64,000 bases of DNA from Lotus japonicus (lineage: Eukaryota > Streptophyta > Magnoliopsida > Fabales > Fabaceae): positions 60,292,283 through 60,356,282 of the forward strand of contig NC_080043.1 of assembly GCF_012489685.1 (NCBI RefSeq). The letters run 5' to 3'. Below are positions 54,564 through 64,000 of this stretch, piece by piece. The notes below the pieces were generated by a model that did not search any database, was not told the origin of the DNA, and saw nothing but the letters and a program-made list of their open reading frames with translations. The translations under genes and the position numbers were made by a program. The number at the start of each line of letters is the position of its first letter. Position 1 is the stretch's first letter.

Positions 54564-55367
54564 TCTTTTTTAATGAAACTTGTTCGAGGTGTGAAGCTTA
54601 CCTTTCTCTCCAACGCTTTATATAGGCTTCACTTTCTCTCTGAAAGTTACTGCTCTTACGGTTTCTCGAGGTTAAGTTCTTGGTAACTGACCCTTCTATT
54701 TACTCACTTGACCGGTGGTAAACGTTCATCCTTTGCGTTAACTCTTCTATTTCTTTTCGCCTAACTCTGATTCTTACATCGTTTTCATTTTCTTTAAACT
54801 TAGACCTTCTCTAAGGGGGAGTACCTTGTACTTCAAGCTAAGCTTTTCACACCCCAAGCTTTTTGCTTATGACAAAAAGGGGGAGTAACCCAGTTTTTGA
54901 TGTGTAAGATGTGTTAGTGTGATTTATTTTTCTTTTGGAGAATTTAAGAGTTCCACCTTCATGACCATAGATGTGTCACTGGGCAAATACAAGGAATACA
55001 TTTCACTTCTTCTGAAGTGATTATAAGTTGACTCTGATACCCAAGACTCTGATACCTTGTCCATGACTCTGATCACTTATGCGCTCTGATTATTCGTTTT
55101 TCATCTATGTCATAAGCTTTTCACTCTGAACTCTTATATTTTTTTTGGCTCAGAATCTAGACTTTACTAACGTTTTCATCAAGTATTAGATTCAGGGGGA
55201 GCTAAGCTCAGAATCAAGCAGTGACTTGAATTCAGAATGAGCAAGATAAACTATTCACATCAGGATAAGTATTATTCTATATCTCTAAACTCTGAGTGAA
55301 TTCAGTTTAATGTTTAAGAATTGTTCATCAAAAATCTTAGTTTTGTCATCATCAAAAAGGGGGAGAT

Positions 55368-55752
55368 TGTAAGATCAAGTTTTGATCTAGTAGTACAACT
55401 CTATGTTTTGATGATTACAAGTTAACCTTTTGATATGAACAATTGTGGTACTCTAACGTGTTTTTCTGAGTGTGCTATTTACAGGCTCTGACCTCAACTC
55501 AATCTCACACAAATCAGAAGCACTGTGTATAAAGGGTAACCCAAGCAACGCTTTCGCATTCACCATGTTCAGTATGAACAGTGGAAAAGCTTCAGAAGTT
55601 CTGAAGCTATACAAACTCTGATGTGGACTCAGTCGCTAGAAGCTCTGAAGATCCAGAAGTTCTGATAACCAAAAAACACTGAAGGTTCAGATGTTCTGAT
55701 GGTGTAGAAGACTCTGAAGATCCAGAAGCTGAATAGTGGAAACTCTGATGTC
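55368..55752 (+). repeat. unit 2: truncated 3' LTR of element A
   Basis: Copy of 38174-38558, preceded by the polypurine tract and ending at the same CTCTGATGTC/ACTTGGAGGG junction. Confidence 0.9.
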
Positions 55753-56162
55753 ACTTGGAGGGAAACTGGATGAGTTGGGAGGTGCCACGTGGCATAGGTT
55801 TTCTTGAAGAAAACCTTCCTTTCACATATATATAGATTCTATATGTACCAATCTACTCTATAATCAGGAAAACACACAATCAATATTCCTTCACTTCTCT
55901 ATACCACTGTTGTACCTTTTTCTTCTACTGTATCGTTTCCTTATTTTTATTTTGTATATTGAAGAAAACTAACATATATTAAACGGTATAATCGACAAAT
56001 AGTCATCATCATTTGTTCTTGAAAAATAAAAAATTCATTAGGAGTCCTCTAGCAACATATTTTCTTGTCTTTATAAAGAACCTTGTTTCCCAAACACTCA
56101 ATACACTTCCAACTCTTTTATGTTTTTTCACTATCACAAATACAGATCTTTCAATTACCACT

Positions 56163-56654
56163 ATGGCTGCTGAGAACTGGGGTCAGGATTACAAGCGTTT
56201 CAACTTGCTCTGGCAACCCCAAGAGGTTAACAAACAACTTTCGCCTATTCTCTAAACTTTATTTAGTTATGTCATTGATACTCATTTTATGTTGTTGTGT
56301 TTGCAGGAAGTAGAATTGAGGATCCCACAGAGGTTCTGGAATATGTGGGGCGATATAGTAGATGATGTTATTGAGGTATGGGACCCTGTTGGAAACTATT
56401 TCCATTGTCGGGTCAACCATGATGGTGAAGGTGGTTTCTTTATGGATGATCTGACCACCATGCTCCGCCAACGTTACCATGTAGAACGCAGCGCCGTTAT
56501 TTACTTTCGAATGTTAAGGAGCAATCTCTTCCTCATTCACATTGAGACAACATCAGGCGAAGTATATGTTTACCCGAGGTTCAACAATGCGAACCAGCAG
56601 CAACTTGATGATGAGGGTGATGGGGTATTGTCGGAGGAGAGTGTCGAGAACTGA
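56163..56654 (+). CDS. unit 2: small B3-like protein, two exons
   Basis: Exon 1 is 56163-56225 and exon 2 is 56307-56654, with the same 81-bp intron. The predicted 136-aa protein is identical to the 38969-39460 copy, and the upstream region is duplicated with it, so both copies should have equal regulatory sequence if the duplication is real. Confidence 0.6.
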
Positions 56655-58140
56655 ATGAAGCGACCTTGTTTTACTACCCAAACATGAATGCAACTATTTA
56701 CTCTTAATTGTATTCAAATTTTGTTCACATTTGGTTTGCCTTTTGAACTCGATCTATCTCATGCATATTTTATCTTTAGATTATATGTCTTGGATAATCT
56801 TTTTACTTTATTTCTTCTCTAATTCTTTATTGATGTGTTACTTGTTAAGATCAACACATAGTAGATAGAAACTTGAGTCAAATCGCATATTTTTCGATTT
56901 TGTATGTTACGAAGTGGAAAGAAGAAGTAACACAACCATTTCTCAAGCATGCTACACATTAGTTTGCGCTTCTTTCTCTATTTCAGGCATCGTTTCATTT
57001 TTTAATAATAATTAATTTTATTAATAATATCAAATTTGAATAATTTTGGCATTCATTAGTATAGAATTTATTAATTTTAAATTTGAATTTAAATAAAATC
57101 ATATTTTTGTTATATTTTATAACACGGAAATAGGATGAAATAAATTTCGTTAATTCTAAATTTTGCATTAAATATTAATAATGATTACTTCGATGAATGA
57201 TTTCGAATATAATAAATTTTTCGTGAATTAGTATTACATTGATAAATTTGGAATTCAGATTTTAAAAAAACTAAAATTTTATTATATTTTATAACACGTA
57301 GAAGGAAGAAATAAATTTATTTTATTTGAAAATTTTCATTAAATAGTAATTATGATTAATTTGATGAATAATTTGGAATTTTAATAATTTTTTATTAATT
57401 AGTATTAAATTGATTAACTTTTAATTAAACATTAAAACTAAAGCACGCCTAAACATTAAAGATCGGTTGTTGCTCTTTAGATTCGTGGCATTGTTTTGGG
57501 ATTTCTTTTTCCTTTAAAGATGGATGATGTACTCTTATCTATTCTTCATTCCATATATATAAAATATTTGCTTTTGAAATTTTTTTTTGTTAAATGTACT
57601 CTGGCTGGTGCCACTTTTTTTTTGGTACATCAACACTAAAAGAAAGAAAACAACACCACCAGGCTAATTAATATATATGTTTGGTTTTAAAAAAAACTAA
57701 TTTAACATTTATAGTTAAATGTAATATGAAATGGTTGGAATGATGAATAAAACTTGTTTTTGCTGTCCAAAAATATATGATATGGTTGGCGAGAAAGTCA
57801 ATATTAATGTTTTATTTGAAATTCAATTTCTTTTGAAATGGAAATTCAAATTATTCATAGGGAATCAAGCATTAAAATTAAATGCTGATTTTACTCAATT
57901 ATTTTATTAAAAAATTATTGGAATAATAATTTTCATCTTGGAGGGAAACTTACATGTCTAGGACGAGGACACGTGACATAATTCTTTTAGTAGAAAACCT
58001 TCTTCGATATAAAAAAAATTGATTATTCTTTTAACTTTTTAAAAGATAATATTTCGAAATAGCAATCAAATGTATTTTTTATGATGCATCGGAAAATTAC
58101 AAAAAAACAACGAAAAGCTAAGGAACTGACAGAGAGTCCT

Positions 58141-58521
58141 TCAAGCACCACGTCTTGCTAATGAGTCTGCTACCATATTGCTATCCCAATGAATCAAATT
58201 GATCTTCACATCCCAAGCTCTCTGCAGCAGCAGTAAAATCTAAGAGAGAACCAAGAACTCCACATGAAATTGCACTACCGTGGCATCTTCCAAAACTGTA
58301 ACCAATTCAGCGCAGTCCACCTCGCAAAGAACTTTACGAAATCCCTTCTTCCAAGCTACCTTGAGCACGTCCCATAACCCAGAGCTTCAGCTTTAAAAGC
58401 GCTTCCCTCCATCCCACCAGCGAAACAACCCACAACCCAGTGGCCATTCTGGTCTCTAATCACTCCACCGGCCCCATACATGTTCTCCAGCCCTTTAAAG
58501 CTTCCATCTGAGTTACATTTA
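58141..58521 (-). pseudogene. unit 2: LINE-d RNase H remnant
   Basis: Copy of 40947-41327, with the same frameshift and stop. Confidence 0.75.
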
Positions 58522-59514
58522 ACAGTTAATTATGGATAAAAGTTGTAGTGTTTAAAATAGGATATAATTATTTAAAGCAATTGTTGGTCAATCTGCAAGT
58601 GTACAGAATATACCCGGTTTTAAATTATCGAACCTCAGGGAATTAGATTGCAAATTCAGTTTAAGAGTCAAGTTCAAGGTTGAAAAGCAAGTAAAACTCA
58701 GTTTTAAAGGTTGATTGTTTCTTTGATTATGTGAAAGACAAGTGAACGAGTAATAAAGCGATTGAAATTCAGAAGAAAGATTGCCTTGGGTTCTTGTTCA
58801 ACTAATTCAGTTTTAGCAAACCTTCCTATTCAATAAATCATGAGTCTCTCCTTGATGTTCTAGCCTAAATAGTCATCTATCGATGCCTCGTAAAGAAAAC
58901 CCTTTCTAATCAAAAGATAGGTTCAATTCCTTGATAACCTAAACATTTGCTAGAAGCACTAAGCATACATTTCGGGCCAACAAACCCCAACCCTTCCTCT
59001 ATTCCTAGCAGCAAGTATAGTAGAGGTAATCTCACAACAAGTCCCTATTCTATAACAAACTATCGTTATGATTATAGAAAAGTAAAAAACTAGCATGCAT
59101 TCAAGCTTGAAAGATAAAGCATAGGAGTGAGATTCAAGGGTTTACTCAGAACAACATGAATAGAAAATGATTGAAAGCTAAAACATTCAAAGTCTTAGAA
59201 AGAACCCAAAGCAAAAAGGGTTTTAGCCAAGCATGGCTATGAAATCCAAACAAGAAAGTAAAGATGAAACCTGGAACATAAGGCTTAGAGAAAGCTCCTC
59301 AAGCTCCAGAACTCAAACCCTCTCTTCTAACTTATTACAATATGAGAAATTGACAAAAGGTCCCAAGAAAAATGCCTAAAAACCAATTTATAGGCAAAAC
59401 AGGCGAGTCTGGGCGCTCAAGCGCCAATTCAGAGCGCCTGAGCACCAATTCAAGCTGAAAACATGCTCTCTGGAAGGTAATTGGCGCCTAGGCGCCAATT
59501 CCCAGCGCCTGGGC

Positions 59515-60736
59515 TGAAGGTATGAAAAACGGTAGAAAGGGGGGGTTTGAATAACGTTTTCAGTACAAGACTTCCACCTTAAGGATTTTGGCAAATCTTT
59601 CGAGAACTTAAGTGCTAAAGATAAGAGATAGAAAAGCACACAAGGATTTTATCCTGGTTCACTTGATAAATCACTCAAGCTACTCCAGTCCACCCGTTAA
59701 GGTGATTTCTTCCTTCTTAGAATGAAGGCAATCCACTAATCAGGTAAGAGTTACAACTGCACTTGAAACCTACAAGTGACTAACAATTACACTGACTTAG
59801 CTTACACTAAGATTCACTCTCTTAGTCTTCTCTAGGATCCGATCAACCTTGATCTCCTAAAGGCAAACTATACAACTGTATATGAAGTTCTTGTTTACAA
59901 AGAAAGTGCTTCTAAAAAGCTTATAGTAAACACAATGAATTTCAAGATGAAAGAAAGCTTAGAATATTTTGAATATGTCTTGCGCGTGTGTATTGCTTCT
60001 TCTTAGTTTCTTCCGCCGCTTCTTTCAATCTTCAGCCTCTATATATACTCCAAGGATTAGGGTTGAGCGTTGCATGGGAAATGCTACCGTTGGAGGGCAG
60101 TTCTGGAAAATCCAGCTTCTGCTGTGGCTGAGAACGTTAGGTAGGTCGTCAGGAAGGTACACTTGCTTTTGTACTTGGATAGCGACTTGACCTTTTAACC
60201 TAGGAGACTTCTGATCAGGGGAATACTTCATATTGGAACTTGTGAAGCCGGTTGATCAGAGTCAGAGGGAAAGCACAGATCCTCTGACCATTGTATCTTC
60301 TGATTCTGAACTCAGAGGGAAGAACATGGCCTTCAGAGTTTCTTGCTTCTGGACTTCAGAGTTTCCACTATTCAGCTTCTGGATCTTCAGAGTCTTCTAC
60401 ACCATCAGAACATCTGAACCTTCAGTGTTTCTTGGTTATCAGAACTTCTGGATCTTCAGAGCTTCTAGCGACTGAGTCCACATCAGAGTTTGTATAGCTT
60501 CAGAACTTCTGAAGCTTTTCCACTGTTCATACTGAACATGGTGAATGTGAAAGCGTTGCTTGGGTCACTCTTTATACACAGTGCTTCTGATTTGTGTGAG
60601 ATTGAGTTGAGGTCAGAGCCTGTAAATAGCACACTCAGAAAAACACGTTAGAGTACCACAATTGTTCATATCAAAAGGTTAACTTGTAATCATCAAAACA
60701 TAGAGTTGTACTACTAGATCAAAACTTGATCTTACA
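59515..60736 (-). repeat. unit 2: element B 3' LTR
   Basis: Copy of 42321-43542, complete, with the polypurine tract adjoining on the minus strand at 60737 onward. Confidence 0.92.
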
Positions 60737-61540
60737 ATCTCCCCCTTTTTGATGATGACAAAACTAAGATTTTTGATGAACAATTCTTAAACATTAAACT
60801 GAATTCACTCAGAGTTTAGAGATATAGAATAATACTTATCCTGATGTGAATAGTTTATCTTGCTCATTCTGAATTCAAGTCACTGCTTGATTCTGAGCTT
60901 AGCTCGCCCTGAATCTAATACTTGATGAAAACGTTAGTAAAGTCTAGATTCTGAGCTAAATGATGTAAGAGTTCAGAGTGAAAAACTTATGACATAGATG
61001 AAGAACGAATAATCAGAGCGCATAAGTGATCAGAGTCAGGGACAAGGTATCAGAGTCTTGGGTATCAGAGTCAACTTAGAATCACTTCAGAAGAAGTGAA
61101 ATGTATTCCTTGTATTTGCCCAGTGACACATCTATGGTCATGAAGGTGGAACTCTTAAATTCTCCAAAAGAAAAAATAAATCACACTAACACATCTTACA
61201 CATCAAAAACTGGGTTTACTCCCCCTTTTGTCATAAGCAAAAAGCTTGGGGTGTGAAAAACTTAGCTTGAAGTACAAGGTACTCCCCCTTAGAGAAGGTC
61301 TAAGTTTAAAGAAAATGAAAACGATGTAAGAATCAGAGTTAGGCGAAAATAAATAGAAGAGTTAATGCAAGGGATGAACGTTTACCACCGGTCAAGTGAG
61401 TAAATAGAAGGGTCAGTTACCAAGAACTTAACCTCGAGAAACTGTAATAGCATTAACTTTCAGAGAGAAAGTGAAGCCTATAAAAAGCGTTGGAGAGAAA
61501 GGTAAGCTTCACACCTCGAATAATTTTCAGTAAGAAAAAA

Positions 61541-61931
61541 ATGGCATCATACAACGTAGCACTAGAAGAGCTGAGGAAGAAGGCCTTTGAAGAGGACTTG
61601 TTCCTGAACATCAGGCATCCAGAGGGTGCAACTACCATCGCGGAGCTGACACGGACACTGCTGGAAGAGGACCTGCGTCCAGAGTTGGAGAGAGACCTGA
61701 AGGAATTTCTTGCCTTCGTGGAGGAGGTGCAAGAACTCAGCCGCCTTGAACTCAAGCTGCTGGAAGAAAAAGAAATCTTGGAAAGAAGCTCAGGACTTCA
61801 GAAGAGATTCTGGAGAAAGATGAGCTAAAGGTCAGACTCAACAACATCCAGCATGTACTGGAGCGTCTGGAGAAGGATAGGTCAGAGCAGCGCCAGGAGT
61901 GCAGAAGAATGAGGAGGGATCCTCCATTCTA
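61541..61931 (+). pseudogene. unit 2: mini-gene of element B with a one-base deletion
   Basis: Copy of 44348-44740. An A is missing from a run near 61784, so the frame shifts after KEILE and stops at 61828. The old C-terminus (ending DPPF) is still readable in another frame to 61931. The change is a homopolymer deletion, the class of error most common in long-read assemblies. Confidence 0.75.
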
Positions 61932-62136
61932 GATTATATGATGTAAAGAAATATGATGTAAACATAGAACAATGAATAAAAAAGACTTTTGCAAACATAT
62001 GTGACATAAGTATATAGATATATATGCATATATAATCACAAACGAACAAAAGAGAATAAATAAATAAAAAGAAACAGAGTTTAACAAAAGGAAAACAAAG
62101 TTAACGAAAAAGAAGAAAAAGAAGAGATCCTAAAAA

Positions 62137-64000
62137 CTAAGGTTTGTCAGTGCGTCTCAGAAGTTCCATCATCATTTGCTTCATCTCAATCAGCATGGAT
62201 TCATGAGTGTCAAGACGTTGTTCCATGATGTCGAGTCTGGATGAGCTTGTCTGAGTAGAGCTGGAAGGAACATTCTGAGCAGCTTGAGGTTCTTGAAGGG
62301 AAGCAGAAGCAGCAGGAGTAAACACAACTGGTGCAAGTCGCTCTGCCTCAGCCTCAGCGTCAAGACGCTCTGCCTCAAGTCTGGATTGTTCAGCCTGAGC
62401 TGCTGCTTGACGTGCAGCTTCGTCTGCTTGTTCTTTCTTTCTCTTGGCTTCTTCAATAGCTTCAAGAAGCTTATTTCTCTGTTCTAGTTCGTGAAGAGCC
62501 ACCCTCCTAGCAAGCCTTTGCTTTGCAGCCTCAATGCTCTGACTGCCCTCTGCATGCAGGAGCTGCATCATAATTGGAACTTGAGCCACTAGCCAAGTGC
62601 TCAGATTGTTCCACTCATCAGCCACATTTTCAGCATTCTCACTGAGATCAGTCTGACCGTGCACATTGCGGAGCCTCAAAGAGGCTTCATGATAGAAGAT
62701 ATTGATGCACTCAGAGAGAGATGTGGGTTGAAGGTGAGTATAGGGAATTATGGAGAGGTTGGGTTCAGGAGAGGCTGGGTGATTGCTGCTATGGGCTTCA
62801 GAGGCACCTTGTGGAGAACCAATGTTAATCATGGGAGCATTGGGTTCAGAGGTTCCAAGGTGAGGGTCTGAAGTTTCAACCAGAGGGTGAGGTGATCTAA
62901 CCGAGGATTGGTTAGACACTGATTGTTCAGGTTCAGGGTCTGGTTGAATGGGCTCTTGTTGGTCAGGGACAGGGTGAGCTTGTGAACTAAGGGGTCTGCC
63001 TCTTGGATAGGATTGGCCAAGATAGTTCATCTGGGTCAACTAGACGTTCAGGTCTAGGGCCAGGATATCTCCTAGGGCTTGGACAGGTAAGGTAATACTC
63101 TTCCAAGGCAGATACCTTTTCTTTTCTAACCTCCATGAATTTTCTAATTGATTCAGAGGTATTGGAGGGAGGAGAGTCAATAACATTGGTTGGGAAGGAT
63201 ACAGGTGTGAAGGCTGTTGAAGAGTCTGTATCCGTGGTTCTGACAGCAGGACGTGCTGATGCTCTGAGAGCAGAGTGATCAGACGTTCTGGGTTGTGGTT
63301 CTGTTTGGTTGGGCTCGGGTTGGTCTTGGACGATTGGTTCAGAAGATAATGGGTCGTACGGAATGGTAAGGAGAGATGTTGGTTCTTCTGACCTAGAGGT
63401 TGGGTTCTGAAGCAAATTCCAGAGAGGTGCTTCAGTAGGAGAAGGTTGAAAGAAGGAAGATCTTGGGGAATGTGGTGGAGAGGTGGTTTGTGCGGCTGGC
63501 TGGGATTCAGGAATAGGAGTGAGGGGATTTGAGGAGTGTTAGAGCAAGGCAGAAATAGGGAGTGCATCAAATAAATTCAAATCATCATCAGAAGCAAGTG
63601 CAGGCTTACTTGAATGTGCTGATGATCGAGTCACTCTGGCAGGAGGTTCAGTCCTTCTGACCACTGCAGCAGCAGCTGGTTCCACCCGAGTAGGCTTCAC
63701 CACGATTCTGACCTTCTTCTGCTTCTTCTTTGGAGGACCATCCTCACTATCATCATCATCACCATCATCAGGCTTTCTCTTTGTCTTTTTGACCAGAGGG
63801 ACATCAGAGTCTTCAGAGGATTCTTCCAGAACCATCTTCCTCTGAGCTTTCTTCTTTGGAGGAGAAGGAAACTCTGGAGCTGGCGGTAGTCTGCTGATGA
63901 AATCATCAAGGTCAATCTCGAATCCTTGAGCCCTGAGGTCTTCAACATAGCATCTGATGGCTTCAGGATGGTCTGCTTGAGTCCACAGAGGGTAGTCATT
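62137..64000 (-). pseudogene. unit 2: third ORF of element B, partial
   Basis: Copy of 44945-46807 and beyond, running off the window. It keeps the TAA (near 63539) seen in unit 1. Two single-base deletions near 62982 and 63026 break and restore the frame out of phase, and a 3-bp insertion near 63671 adds one alanine. Confidence 0.75.

Larger units (their letters stand above)
50245..64000 (+). repeat. 17.2-kb tandem duplication, unit 2 (incomplete in window)
   Basis: Direct repeat of 33051-46807. The offset stays at exactly 17,194 bp up to about 61,225 with no difference noticed. It then changes through five small indels: single-base losses near 61229, 61784, 62982 and 63026, and a 3-bp gain near 63671. 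Full length would end near 67.4 kb. All genes below are copies of those in unit 1. Confidence 0.92.

Overview
This is plant nuclear DNA, almost certainly a eudicot and probably a legume. The legume guess rests only on resemblance of the Ty1/copia element to the SIRE1/Maximus type. Nothing bacterial or organellar was seen, and no tRNA or rRNA gene was recognised. The window is mostly nested retrotransposons. The only ordinary host gene I can support is a small two-exon gene for a B3-like protein at 38969-39460, with a copy at 56163-56654.

Layout. (1) 1-8.9 kb: a decayed Ty3/gypsy element of the Tat type on the minus strand. It has gag, protease and the start of RT; the rest of pol, including integrase, is missing. 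Antisense to it lie two further genes: a 'putative gypsy type transposon' (Transposase_28-like) gene split by a 1,860-bp solo LTR, and a 129-aa mini-gene at 4613-5002. (2) 8.5-10.4 kb: Tat LTR pieces in opposing orientations, with two long inverted repeats. (3) 11.1-15.3 kb: a second Tat element on the plus strand, with gag, PR, RT, RNase H and the additional RNase H, broken by stops and lacking integrase. (4) 15.3-24.8 kb: AT-rich DNA with microsatellites and three 5'-truncated L1-type LINE tails, all minus strand; two have clear target-site duplications (TSDs). (5) 24844-38558: a SIRE-like copia element A on the plus strand with gag, pol, a third sense ORF carrying a 'putative plant transposon protein' domain, and an antisense 130-aa ORF. 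Two solo LTRs of its own family have inserted into it, each with a perfect 5-bp TSD. Its 3' LTR is cut at 38558. (6) 38.6-42.3 kb: the B3-like gene, AT-rich repeats, a fourth LINE tail and an unidentified repeat. (7) 42321-50244: a second SIRE-like element B on the minus strand, cut inside pol. (8) 50245-64000: a near-perfect direct repeat of 33051-50244 (period 17,194 bp) that runs off the window.

Most notable observation. The 129-aa mini-gene in the Tat element and the 130-aa antisense ORF of the copia elements are homologous. They share their promoter layout too: a TCGAGAAAC box, a TATA box starting 45 nt downstream, and an ATG 61-65 nt further on. In both host families the mini-gene sits 3' of pol and antisense to it. 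It looks like a small self-promoted gene carried by two unrelated LTR-retrotransposon lineages. The function is unknown; the protein is charged and probably coiled-coil.

Two cautions. The second copy of the 17-kb unit carries five small indels, all within its last 2.8 kb in view, four of them single-base deletions. An assembly or polishing artefact must therefore be excluded. All family names are from reading motifs; no database search was run.
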